This document shows positions 1 to 8,974 of a DNA stretch of 64,000 bases, piece by piece; position 1 is the first letter of the stretch, and every line of letters begins with the position of its first letter. The stretch is from DATHKG01 sp035489435 (lineage in GTDB: Bacteria > Bacteroidota > Bacteroidia > Chitinophagales > Chitinophagaceae): assembly GCA_035489435.1 (NCBI GenBank), contig DATHKG010000015.1; one strand, 5' to 3'. Made by a program: the position numbers and the translations under genes. The notes beneath the pieces are model-generated. The model was not told the DNA's origin. It saw only the letters and a program-made list of their open reading frames with translations, and ran no database searches.

Positions 1-2136
1 TTTCCTCCTATTTCTACCAATTTTGATTTTAAGGCCGCCGGCATTCCCTTCAAAACAATGTTTTTTAATCCGACTAAAAGATTTGCAAATCTAATAGACG
101 CGGCAGAGGGCGATGTAAGCATACCCATGAAAGATAAGAACATGATGTATGTATTCGCCTGCATGGTGGTGCTTAATGGATATTATCGCGCAGGTATTAG
201 TTTTTTGCATGATCTCCATTTTGACTTTCATGATAAAAAGACCGGCGTTCCCCGTAGGTTCCTTTCAAAGATTAATGCCGAATTTGTTGAGATCTTACCG
301 AATGAAAATACAAAGCATCTTACGAAAGAAGATATTAATGACCTGCTTGATCATTTTGAAGATGTTGAGTACTGGAAAAAAAAGATCCCGCCGGGAAGTT
401 TCAGGTTTGAAGGTTTTACAATCGTTTCTCTTTTTGACGTTACTCACGCCGAGTCCAAGTCAGCATTTAAATACGACCTTCTTAATAAAGATGCTTTTGT
501 TGATCCGGTAATTGTAAGCCGCATTGAATACAATCTTTCCGCACTGCTGAATATTCCGAAACTCTATGCAGGCTTTATGTTGTATAATAAAAGCCGGAAT
601 TTGTTGAGGCCAATAGGGTCAAAGGTTTCAGGTAATATCGCTATGACCGGAAAGGCAAAACAAAAACCTGCAGCCGTATTTAATAAGCCGGCAATTCAAT
701 CCATTTTCGAAAACAGGAAGCCGTATATAAAATCAGTTGTTGCCATTGATGGCAAGGGTAAGGATTTTTTTATTGATCTGCTGCTTGAAAAGGATATCCG
801 GAGTTATGTCGCGTTGCCTTTGTTTTATAACGAAGAGCTTATTGGAATACTAGAGCTTGGGGCTGATCAGCCGAATATGTTGAATGCAATGACAGTGTTC
901 ACTATGGAGGAGATAATTTTGCTTCTGTCCACGGCAATGAACAGGCTTCAGAACGAACAACAAAATGAGGTTGAAGCCATTATCCGACAGAAATGTACCG
1001 CGATTCATCCCACGGTAGCCTGGCGATTTACTGAAGCTGCAGAAAAAATACTGGAATCAGCCAAGGCCGGGATAAATAGTTCTGCTGCCTCCATGGAAGA
1101 TATTGTATTCGACGAGGTCTATCCATTGTATGGCCAGGCCGATATTCAGGATTCATCTTTAGCCCGAAATGGCGCTATCCAGGCAGATATGATTGAACAA
1201 CTATCTCTTGCAAAAGATATTCTCGACCTCGCAGCATCAAAGTTTTCATTGCCTGTCTATAAAGATCTGCAGTTCAGAACAGAAACCTATATGCACCAAT
1301 TGCAGCAGCAGCTGTCGGCCGGTGATGAAAATAAAATACAGGAGTTTTTCCGTGAACAACTTGGACCTGTTTTCAGTTATTTTCATACGATGGGTGGTGT
1401 AATGCACAATGCACTCGTTGCTTACGAAAACAGGCTTGACCCGGACATGGGTGTGGTTTATGACAAACGAAAAGAATATGAACACTGCGTAAAGCGCGTT
1501 AATGATACTATTGGCAATTATCTCGACAAGGCGCAGCTTGCTGCCCAGGAAATGTTTCCCCATTACCTGGAGAAATATAAAACAGATGGTGTTGAGCATA
1601 ATTTATATATAGGACAATCGATGGTTGAAACCCGCGATTTTCATCCGCTATATCTTCAGAACCTTCGCCTCTGGCAACTGTTGGTTTGTTGCGAGATTGA
1701 AAATGAAGTAAACAATATCCCTGGCGAAGAAAGAAACGGACTGCGCATATGTTCACTCATACTTGTGCATGCTAATCCTGTTAATATTCGTTTCAGGATG
1801 GATGAGAAAAAGTTCGACGTGGACGGAGCTTATAATATCAGGTATGAGATATTGAAGAAGCGGATAGATAAGGCTTATGTGAAAGGCAGCAATGAAAGGC
1901 TTACTCAACCCGGTAAGCTGGCAATTGTTTATTCGCAGGATAAGGAAGCGCAGGAGTATTTTAACTATCTAAAATACCTGCAGTCAATTGAATATATCAG
2001 TTCCGATATAGAGCGTCTTGAACTAAAAGATTTGCAAGGCATCACAGGCCTGAAAGCGCTGCGCGCGGAGCTGGTCTATAACCCGCATTTTGAAGGAATC
2101 CAACAAAGCAAGACCTTACAAATGTCTTTTGGCTGA
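1..2136 (+). CDS. GAF-domain protein, 5' end outside window
   Basis: The frame is open from base 1. The first ATG in view (58) is preceded by 19 in-frame codons without a stop that read like normal protein (FPPISTNFDFKAAG), so the true start lies upstream and about 711 residues are visible. A GAF-like sensory domain can be recognised roughly 165-300 residues after that ATG (LYAGFMLYN, then SYVALPLFYNEELIGILELG). The rest is a long, mostly helical region with no catalytic motif I recognise. Large soluble GAF proteins of this build are common in Bacteroidota. A ligand-sensing or signalling role is inferred only, since no kinase, cyclase or HTH domain is visible. The 254 bases after its stop hold no convincing gene. 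Confidence 0.75.
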   Translation, partial: FPPISTNFDFKAAGIPFKTMFFNPTKRFANLIDAAEGDVSIPMKDKNMMYVFACMVVLNGYYRAGISFLHDLHFDFHDKKTGVPRRFLSKINAEFVEILPNENTKHLTKEDINDLLDHFEDVEYWKKKIPPGSFRFEGFTIVSLFDVTHAESKSAFKYDLLNKDAFVDPVIVSRIEYNLSALLNIPKLYAGFMLYNKSRNLLRPIGSKVSGNIAMTGKAKQKPAAVFNKPAIQSIFENRKPYIKSVVAIDGKGKDFFIDLLLEKDIRSYVALPLFYNEELIGILELGADQPNMLNAMTVFTMEEIILLLSTAMNRLQNEQQNEVEAIIRQKCTAIHPTVAWRFTEAAEKILESAKAGINSSAASMEDIVFDEVYPLYGQADIQDSSLARNGAIQADMIEQLSLAKDILDLAASKFSLPVYKDLQFRTETYMHQLQQQLSAGDENKIQEFFREQLGPVFSYFHTMGGVMHNALVAYENRLDPDMGVVYDKRKEYEHCVKRVNDTIGNYLDKAQLAAQEMFPHYLEKYKTDGVEHNLYIGQSMVETRDFHPLYLQNLRLWQLLVCCEIENEVNNIPGEERNGLRICSLILVHANPVNIRFRMDEKKFDVDGAYNIRYEILKKRIDKAYVKGSNERLTQPGKLAIVYSQDKEAQEYFNYLKYLQSIEYISSDIERLELKDLQGITGLKALRAELVYNPHFEGIQQSKTLQMSFG

Positions 2137-2390
2137 AAATCTTAGTCGGCATATTTTACCTATTTGGCCAATTGGTACACAAGTTTGGCTGTTGCAAACT
2201 GTACATCCTTTGTATTTAATCCCGGCCCAATATCGTGAGCGTATCTCCAGTGATAATGCCTATAATCCGACCTGGTTTAGTTGGATATGTCTAAATTCTG
2301 GGGGCATTATATTCCTGTTGCCCGCGGCATGAGATTAGCAGCATATTTTCATTTAAATACTTTTTTTATCATGTACTAAAACCTCGTTTT

Positions 2391-2972
2391 ATGAAACAAG
2401 CCTTGATTGTCCTTTGCCTTTGCATTATCAGCTCTACGATCTTAAATGCACAAGTGGAAATTAAACCTGCGATAGGAATCAATTTTACAGATTTTTCAAA
2501 AGATCCCCAGGGCGGAGATAGTAAAGCCAAACTTGGTTACCAGATTGGTGGCAGCTTTGCATTTGGTAAAAAATTATATTTTGAACCTGGTATATTCTAC
2601 CTCAAACAAAGTACAGAATATACATCTGCAAATTCGAACCAGGCAGACGTCGATTATGATATCAGTGGTCTCCGCATTCCCATAGCCGTTGGATATAAGC
2701 TATTGGGCGATGAAAATTCTGAGTTTGGACTACGCGCGTTTGGAGGTGCTTCTGCCTTTATTCTCACACATGTGAAAGATCTGGATAAAGATGATTTCAA
2801 GAGTGCCTGTTTCGGCGCATTTCTCGGCGCCGGACTTGATATCTCTTTTGTGTTTGTGGAACTGCAGTATCAGTGGTCATTGACAAACGTGCAGGATGAG
2901 GATATTAATATGATTGATGTTGGAAAATCCCGCACTCTTTTTATTAATGCCGGTGTTCGCCTGAGGTTGTAG
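2391..2972 (+). CDS. PorT-like outer-membrane beta-barrel protein
   Basis: This is a 193-residue protein with a signal peptide (hydrophobic residues 4-18, cleavage near ILNA-Q). It is followed by alternating amphipathic strands rich in Gly and aromatics (KPAIGINFTDFS, GYQIGGSFAFGKKLYFEPGIFYL) and ends in a typical barrel-terminal strand (FINAGVRLRL). This is the outer-membrane beta-barrel type 2 (PorT-like) pattern of Bacteroidota. The protein is expected in the outer membrane, but its ligand and function cannot be read from sequence. It stands alone between a GAF protein and a decayed regulator. The start is the ATG directly in front of the signal peptide. Confidence 0.75.
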   Translation: MKQALIVLCLCIISSTILNAQVEIKPAIGINFTDFSKDPQGGDSKAKLGYQIGGSFAFGKKLYFEPGIFYLKQSTEYTSANSNQADVDYDISGLRIPIAVGYKLLGDENSEFGLRAFGGASAFILTHVKDLDKDDFKSACFGAFLGAGLDISFVFVELQYQWSLTNVQDEDINMIDVGKSRTLFINAGVRLRL

Positions 2973-3017
2973 GCCGATTTGGGTAGGTTGGCCAGCCAGC
3001 AGTTTCAATAAATCATC

Positions 3018-3787
3018 TTAAACAAATATCCTCGTTCCAAAGTTCTGATAACTATCACGGAACTCTTTGGGCGTGCTACTCTTTTTCTTTTTAAAGATGC
3101 GGTTAAAGTTTGAAATGTTGTTGAACCCGGAATGATAAGCAATCTCCGCAATTGACCGGGTGGTATCAATCAGCAGGCGTGAAGCATGTCCGAGCCTGAT
3201 CTCATTAAGGCTATCGATAAAAGTCATGCCCGTCCGGCTCTTGAAAAACCGGCTGAAAGCAGCTTCAGTCATGTTGGCCAGTTTTGCAACTTCTGTCAAC
3301 GTGATCTGCTTGTCAAAATTCAGCTTCATATGTTCCATCGTTTTTTCAATGCGACGGCTATTATAAGTCGGGTTATCAATATTATTAAAAGAAGCATCAG
3401 ACAGAATCTTGATATCCCGCGTAGCAGAAAGATCATGCAGGATAGACAACAGTTCCAGCACGGAATCAAATCCATGGTTATGACTCAAAGCGATCAGTCT
3501 CGGAGCTACTTTTCAATAGTATCTCTCGAAAATGAAATGCCGCGGTTTGATTTTTCAAACATGGTCCGGATATAACAGAGCTGGTTCCGCTTTAACAACT
3601 TTTCATCAAAAAGATCACGATGAAACTGAATAGTAACTTCAAAAATTTCTTTGCACTGGCATTTATGCGTTAACCAGGCATGCTGCAGATTTGGCCCAAC
3701 CAGTACCAACTCAAGGTTGTTAATCTCCTCAATATGATCGCCAATTATTCTTTTGGCGCCTTTGGCATTGCGGATATAATTTCCTTC
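3018..3787 (-). pseudogene. AraC-family regulator, frameshifted and 5'-truncated
   Basis: The C-terminal part (3018-3514) encodes a clear AraC double helix-turn-helix (VAKLANMTEAAFSRFFKSRTG, then IAEIAYHSGFNNISNFNRIFKKKK). The N-terminal cupin-like part (LVLVGPNLQHAW, TIQFHRDLFDEKLL) lies in another frame that ends at a TAG at 3506-3508. The two join smoothly at TIEK/VAPRL if one base is restored near 3509. Upstream, the cupin frame runs open only to a TAA at 3788-3790, so the usual first 20-40 residues are missing or out of frame. This is either a pseudogene or two sequencing errors. The intact ancestor would have been a sugar- or stress-responsive regulator and lies next to the mannan genes at 4012-6376. 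Confidence 0.7.
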
Positions 3788-4011
3788 TTATCAAACAATT
3801 AGAGATCATCCTTCAGCTTTATAGCCAAAATAATATAAGAACATGTAAATTAATACCAGCTAACAGGCAGGTAGATAAATTCGTTTTTGGACGCAATATC
3901 AGGGTGATAGAAATCTCATTTGATTCCGCTTAAACAATTATCATGAAAGTTCAGTATCGAAATTTGTCGAAAAATGGTGATAATGCAGTCTGAATTAATA
4001 TCCATAATAAG

Positions 4012-5223
4012 ATGCCGGACTCAGCAATTTTAGATACTTATGCTCTTGAAGTAAAAACAGAACTTGACTCCATACTCGGATACTGGATGAAAAATATGCC
4101 AGATGAACAATACGGTGGGTATATAGGACGTATCAAAGACGATAATAGCCGTGATATCAAATCAGAAAAAGGCTCAGTGCTAAACAGCCGGATCCTATGG
4201 ACTTTCTCAGCCGCGTATAATCATACGGGTGAGGGCCAATATCTCGAATATGCCGATCGTGCCTACCGGTATTTTGTTGAACATTTTATTGACCAGGTTT
4301 ATGGCGGAGTGTATTGGACTTTGGACCAAAACGGTTCTCCTGCCGATTCAAAAAAGCAAATTTATGCACAGGCTTTTGCCATCTATGGCCTGTCTGAATA
4401 CTACAAGTGCGACCCTTTACCAGAGATACTTTCGGCTGCTATCAATATATTTCAACTTATAGAAAACCATAGTTTCGACAAAGAGCATGGCGGCTATATC
4501 GAAGACTTTGGGCGGGACTGGAACCAGGTTAACGAACTAAGCCTGGGTGATAAAGATCCGAATAAAAAAAAGTCGATGAATACGCATCTTCACCTGGTGG
4601 AAGCATATGCCAATCTATTGATGGTATGGCCGGATGAAAAGTTGAGGATTTGTCTTGTTCAATTGATGAATAATTTTGCTGATCATATTATCAATAAGGA
4701 AACCGGTCATTTGAATTTGTTCTTTGATGAGGAATGGAACCTGAAGTCTTCTGTCGTGTCTTTTGGCCATGATGTTGAAGCTGCCTGGTTATTACAGGAA
4801 GCGGCGCATTTTACTGGTGAAGAAGATCTGGTAGAAAAGTTTCAACAGGTTTCAATTAGCCTGGCAACTGCCGCTGCGAGGGGCCTTGATGACGATGGAG
4901 GACTCTGGTATGAAAAAGACGGGGACCACCTGGTTCGCGAAAAACACTGGTGGCCGCAGGCGGAGGCTATGGTCGGGTTTTTCAACACCTGGCAAATAAC
5001 AAATGATGATTCATTTTTTGAAAGAAGTCTCGGCAGCTGGCGTTTTGTCAAAACCAATTTACTCGATTCCCACGCAGGCGAATGGCATTGGGGAGTAGAT
5101 GAACAAAATCAACCGATGATTGGCCAGGATAAAGCCGGAATTTGGAAATGCCCTTATCGCAATGGCAGGGCATGTATGGAAATTTTGAACAGGATCACGA
5201 CAATGGGATTATCAACAGATTAG
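4012..5223 (+). CDS. AGE-family cellobiose/mannobiose 2-epimerase
   Basis: The 403-residue protein matches the N-acylglucosamine/cellobiose 2-epimerase family, an (alpha/alpha)6 barrel that interconverts glucose and mannose at the reducing end of beta-1,4 disaccharides. Visible marks are THLHLVEAYANL near residue 191, FGHDVEAAWLL with His253, KHWWPQAEAMVGF near 311, and the DSHAGEWHWG motif with His354. There is no signal peptide, so it acts in the cytoplasm. A GH26 mannanase follows 25 bases downstream on the same strand. That pairing points to mannobiose 2-epimerase, which makes mannosyl-glucose from mannobiose. Family assignment is strong. The mannobiose preference is inferred from context only. 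Confidence 0.88.
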   Translation: MPDSAILDTYALEVKTELDSILGYWMKNMPDEQYGGYIGRIKDDNSRDIKSEKGSVLNSRILWTFSAAYNHTGEGQYLEYADRAYRYFVEHFIDQVYGGVYWTLDQNGSPADSKKQIYAQAFAIYGLSEYYKCDPLPEILSAAINIFQLIENHSFDKEHGGYIEDFGRDWNQVNELSLGDKDPNKKKSMNTHLHLVEAYANLLMVWPDEKLRICLVQLMNNFADHIINKETGHLNLFFDEEWNLKSSVVSFGHDVEAAWLLQEAAHFTGEEDLVEKFQQVSISLATAAARGLDDDGGLWYEKDGDHLVREKHWWPQAEAMVGFFNTWQITNDDSFFERSLGSWRFVKTNLLDSHAGEWHWGVDEQNQPMIGQDKAGIWKCPYRNGRACMEILNRITTMGLSTD

Positions 5224-5248
5224 TTTCGATTATAAATAAATCTGGAAT

Positions 5249-6376
5249 ATGAAAAAGGTGATTTTTTTAGGTCCGTTAATATTGATTTTGTTGCTGACCT
5301 CGAATGCCCAAACAAAGCTCATCCGGCTGATAGATGAGAAAGCCAGTAAAGAAACAAAAGCTTTGGCCGTTAATCTTCAACGGTTATCAGCCAGTCATAT
5401 TTTATTCGGCCACCAGCATGCGACTGAATATGGACACGGCTGGAGTGGTGATGCGGATCGTTCTGATGTGAAATCGGTGACCGGGTCGCATCCGGCAGTT
5501 ATTGGAGTTGATTTTAGTGGCTTGTCTGGCCGACCAGATTCTGATATCCGCAAAACCTTAACAGCACTTAAAAAAAATATAACGGATACCTATAACCGCG
5601 GTGGAATTACGACTGTAGCCTGGCATTTCTCAAACCCCGCTTCGGGTGGTGGATTTTACTGGCGCGACAGTGTTTCCGTTCCGGCAGTAAAGCTTATCAT
5701 TCCTGGTGGATCTCATCATGATCAATACAAAAAAATACTTGGTACGATTGGAGAGCTTGCGAACTCAGTAAAAGGCAAAGACGGAAATCTTGTTCCAATG
5801 ATCTTCAGACCTTATCATGAATTTGATGGTGATTGGTTCTGGTGGGGCAAGGCGCATTGCACTCCTGATGAATTCAAAACATTGTGGAAGTTTACTGTGA
5901 ATTATTTAAGAGACAGTTTAGGTGTACACAATTTTATTTATGCATTTTCACCAGATAATAAATTCAACAGCGAACAGGAATTTCTCGAACGTTATCCCGG
6001 CGATGCTTATGTTGATATGGTCGGTATGGATAACTATGGTGACTGGGGGAGGGATGGGAAATATGATGTAGTGAACGGGATAAAAAAACTGCAGATCGTT
6101 TCTGCCTATGCCGAAAAAGCAGGCAAACTTGCGGCCTTTACGGAGACTGGCCTTGAATCGATACCTAACAATTCCTGGTGGACCGAAACTTTATTAAAAT
6201 CTCTAAAAAATTCAAAGCTACGTTTGAGCTATGTACTTGTGTGGCGGAACGATACCAGGAGCCAGACGCATTTTTATGCGCCATTTCCCGGCCATTCAAG
6301 TGTCCCGGATTTTATGAAGTTCTACAATGACAATTTTACCCTTTTCGAAAAAGATCTGAAGGGCATCTATCGTTGA
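5249..6376 (+). CDS. GH26 endo-beta-1,4-mannanase, secreted
   Basis: The 375-residue protein carries a signal peptide (hydrophobic residues 4-18, cleavage near SNA-Q) and a full GH26 domain. The acid/base Glu191 sits in PYHEFDGDWFWWG and the nucleophile Glu299 in FTETGLE. HQHATEYGHGW near residue 55 and WHFSNP near 125 are family motifs. It should hydrolyse internal beta-1,4-mannosidic bonds outside the inner membrane, giving mannobiose for the epimerase encoded 25 bases upstream. No lipobox cysteine is seen. A likely terminator hairpin lies about 90 bases after the stop, so the pair is probably one transcription unit. No GH130 phosphorylase, GH2 mannosidase or sugar transporter accompanies it in this window. 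Confidence 0.92.
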   Translation: MKKVIFLGPLILILLLTSNAQTKLIRLIDEKASKETKALAVNLQRLSASHILFGHQHATEYGHGWSGDADRSDVKSVTGSHPAVIGVDFSGLSGRPDSDIRKTLTALKKNITDTYNRGGITTVAWHFSNPASGGGFYWRDSVSVPAVKLIIPGGSHHDQYKKILGTIGELANSVKGKDGNLVPMIFRPYHEFDGDWFWWGKAHCTPDEFKTLWKFTVNYLRDSLGVHNFIYAFSPDNKFNSEQEFLERYPGDAYVDMVGMDNYGDWGRDGKYDVVNGIKKLQIVSAYAEKAGKLAAFTETGLESIPNNSWWTETLLKSLKNSKLRLSYVLVWRNDTRSQTHFYAPFPGHSSVPDFMKFYNDNFTLFEKDLKGIYR

Positions 6377-6462
6377 TTAATGAATAATAATCAGAGTTGA
6401 CACGCTTCTGCAAACTTTTATGCAATAATAGTATCATGATTGGTCAAAATATCAGGAAAAAG

Positions 6463-6487
6463 GCTCTTTCACAAAGGAGCTTTTTTT
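6463..6487 (+). terminator. Rho-independent terminator after the mannan genes
   Basis: A GCTCTTT / AAAGGAGC stem with one bulged base is followed directly by seven T residues, 87 bases after the GH26 stop. Confidence 0.55.
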
Positions 6488-6608
6488 ACAATTGCATGTC
6501 CTCAAATTTATTTTCTTCCAAAATAAATCTTCGGGTAGGCTTAACTCTTTTTAAATTTCACTGTTATTTCGAAAATATCGGATAACCCCCGGGAAATCAA
6601 ATATAGAA

Positions 6609-8336
6609 ATGGAATCAGCTAAAAGACGGATCAGGATTGGTATCCTTGGCGGCGGCCCTTCAGGTCTGTTTGTATTTAAACGCCTTGTGGAAAGTGGACA
6701 CCAGAATCTTGAGATTAGCCTGTTTGAAAAGAAGGATCAACTCGGTTCGGGTATGCCCTATAGTTATGAAGGTGCGAATCAGGAACATATAACCAATGTT
6801 TCGGGGCATGAAATTCCGGAAATTGTCAGTTCAATGAAGGAATGGATCCGGACTGCGCCGGCTGAGGTTCTAAAACCATTTGATATGGCGGCGGAGAAAT
6901 TCAACGACTACAAGGTGGTTCCCAGGCTGTTATTCGGTGAATACCTCGAGGACCAGTTTAAGCTCTTATTAAAACAGGCAAAAGAGCAGGGGATTGTAAC
7001 CCATTTGTATCTTAATTCAGTCGTTACAGACCTTGCAGACGAACGCGGGCTTAATGAAGTCAGGGTTATTACCGAACAGGACGATTACAGTTTTGACCAT
7101 GTTGTGATGACAACAGGGCACTACTGGCCGACAAACGACGAGGGCCTGGTTCCAAACTACTTTGATTCGCCATATCCCCCTGCCAAGTTAAAACTGGATG
7201 TTAACTTTCCGGTTGCCATCAAGGGCGCTTCGCTGACAGCCATAGATGCGATTCGTACGCTGGCAAGACAGAATGGTACTTTTACAAAAGAGGACGGCGG
7301 CCAGGTTAGTTACCGGCTCAATGAAGACAGTTCTGAATTCAGGCTTGTGATGCATTCAATTGATGGAATGCTTCCTGCCATTCGTTTTCACCTGGAAGAC
7401 ACACATCTGATATCAAAATCAGTGCTGGACGAAGAGGAAATTAAAGCCAGCATGGAGGCAAATGATGGATTCGTGCCACTTGATTTTTTGTTTGAACGAA
7501 ATTTCAAAGATGCGATTCGGGAACAGGACCCGGAATTTTATGAAATGATTAAAGACCTGGCAATCGAAGATTTCGTTGAAAAGATGATGAGTCTCAGGGA
7601 ACGTGTGGACCCATTCCTATTGTTCAGGGCAGAATTTGTGGAAGCGGAAAAATCAATCAGGAAAAGAGAATCGATTTATTGGAAAGAAGCACTGGCAGAA
7701 TTAAGTTTTACATTGAACTATCCTGCAAAATATTTATCTGCTGAAGATATGATGCGGCTCAAAAAAACTTTGATGCCCTTGATTTCGATCGTCATTGCTT
7801 TTGTGCCCCAGAGTTCCTGCCTTGAACTACTGGCTTTATATGAAGCAGGTGTGCTCAGTCTTGTATCTGTTGATAAAGACAGCAAGGTTATTCCCCGGGA
7901 GGAGGGAGGAGTTTTATATAAATATACTCAACCAGATGGCGGGCAGCAGGCAACCAGTTATAACATGTTTGTAGATTGCACCGGTCAGCCACATTTTATG
8001 TATGAAGAATTTCCTTTTAAATCCCTTCTTCAATCAGGTTCGTTAAGTCCTGCTTCGATAAAATTCAGGTCAAACGAAGTTGGTGCGAAAACAATGGCCG
8101 AAAACGACCAGGTGGAAAAAGATACTAACGGGGATTATTTTTTGCGCGTACCCGGTATCAAAATTAACGATCATTTCCAGGTATTAGACAAAAACGGTGT
8201 TTATAGCGAAAGAATCTACGTAATGGCCGTCCCGCATATCGGCGGTTTTAATCCTGATTATTCCGGACTGGATTTTTGCGAAGCGGCATCAGAAAAAGTT
8301 GTATCCCATTTATCGACGCTGTCAAGTTTGAAATAA
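6609..8336 (+). CDS. FAD/NAD(P)-binding oxidoreductase-like protein
   Basis: This 575-residue protein begins with a Rossmann dinucleotide-binding motif (GILGGGPSG, residues 11-19) followed by the acidic strand end EISLFEKKDQLGSGMPY. This is the pattern of the FAD-NAD(P)-binding family (Pfam NAD_binding_9 type). A second nucleotide-contact segment (HVVMTTGHYWP) is near residue 170 and the FVDCTGQPHF region near 455. No membrane segment is present. The substrate is unknown; relatives are annotated only as FAD-dependent or hydroxyacylglutathione-hydrolase-like proteins. Its last 79 bases overlap the tail of the convergent DUF1543 gene. Confidence 0.75.
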   Translation: MESAKRRIRIGILGGGPSGLFVFKRLVESGHQNLEISLFEKKDQLGSGMPYSYEGANQEHITNVSGHEIPEIVSSMKEWIRTAPAEVLKPFDMAAEKFNDYKVVPRLLFGEYLEDQFKLLLKQAKEQGIVTHLYLNSVVTDLADERGLNEVRVITEQDDYSFDHVVMTTGHYWPTNDEGLVPNYFDSPYPPAKLKLDVNFPVAIKGASLTAIDAIRTLARQNGTFTKEDGGQVSYRLNEDSSEFRLVMHSIDGMLPAIRFHLEDTHLISKSVLDEEEIKASMEANDGFVPLDFLFERNFKDAIREQDPEFYEMIKDLAIEDFVEKMMSLRERVDPFLLFRAEFVEAEKSIRKRESIYWKEALAELSFTLNYPAKYLSAEDMMRLKKTLMPLISIVIAFVPQSSCLELLALYEAGVLSLVSVDKDSKVIPREEGGVLYKYTQPDGGQQATSYNMFVDCTGQPHFMYEEFPFKSLLQSGSLSPASIKFRSNEVGAKTMAENDQVEKDTNGDYFLRVPGIKINDHFQVLDKNGVYSERIYVMAVPHIGGFNPDYSGLDFCEAASEKVVSHLSTLSSLK

Positions 8337-8863
8337 CCAAGATGAATTTCATCTTCCGGCTGGTCTTCACTGGCCGGAACTATTTCGAGGCTATATTGTT
8401 TTTTGGTGACAGCAGGAAGGATGTCCGGAATTGCAAAAAAATCATCAACATCTACGCCATAGCGGTCATCAATATGCGCTCTTGCGCCTTTGAAACCCGT
8501 ATGACGGAAAAAAGCAACCTGTTTGGCTTTAGCCACAGCCTCACCTTTGTCGGCAGCTACGATAATCATCTTGTAGTGGAACTCTTCAAATTCACCTGGC
8601 TTATAACCGCCGAGGTTTATGAAAAACAATTGTGTGTCACTGGAAATGCCGGCTGATTCAATCACCTTTATTGAAAAGCCTTCCACCTTTTTTACTTCAC
8701 GCCATGCATCAAAATGCAAACTGTTTTTTGCTTCCGGCCAGAAAGCCTGCACCTGGGGAATCAACTCCCGAAGGGAATCGCCAATGGCAAAAAACACATC
8801 ATGTTGTTCAACATGCCTTCCCGGTGGCATACAACCAATCAGTAACATAAAAAGTTTCGGCAT
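8258..8863 (-). CDS. DUF1543 family protein
   Basis: I place the start at the ATG giving MPKLFMLLIGC (8863) because DUF1543 proteins begin this way; an ATG at 8935 would add 24 unrelated residues. Family marks are GRHVEQHDVFFAIG near residue 14, WPEAKNSLHFDAW, FINLGGYKPGEFEEFHYK and HIDDRYGVDVDD. The core normally ends near HLGYFKL. Here it runs on for about 20 low-conservation residues that lie antisense to the end of the FAD protein gene, which suggests loss of the original stop codon. The function of the family is unknown. It is divergent from the acyl-CoA dehydrogenase gene. Confidence 0.75.
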   Translation of the reverse strand: MPKLFMLLIGCMPPGRHVEQHDVFFAIGDSLRELIPQVQAFWPEAKNSLHFDAWREVKKVEGFSIKVIESAGISSDTQLFFINLGGYKPGEFEEFHYKMIIVAADKGEAVAKAKQVAFFRHTGFKGARAHIDDRYGVDVDDFFAIPDILPAVTKKQYSLEIVPASEDQPEDEIHLGYFKLDSVDKWDTTFSDAASQKSSPE

Positions 8864-8974
8864 TTTGAGCAATTTTTGTGATACAGGCAGATTGCAAAAA
8901 TAGGCTTCCTGGATAGAACAGTACAGGTTAGTCAAATTTCAATTAATTTCACTTTGCCCTATAGCAGGAACAAT

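Noticed and set aside
1..57. Treating ATG 58 as the true start of the first gene
   Set aside because: The frame is open to base 1 with protein-like codons, so the start is outside the window.
2090..2332. 80-residue open frame after the GAF gene
   Set aside because: It overlaps the GAF gene end in another frame, has no recognisable motif and no plausible start context.
6397..6585. 62-residue open frame between GH26 and the FAD protein
   Set aside because: The terminator hairpin at 6463-6487 lies inside it and the sequence is low-complexity; treated as spacer.
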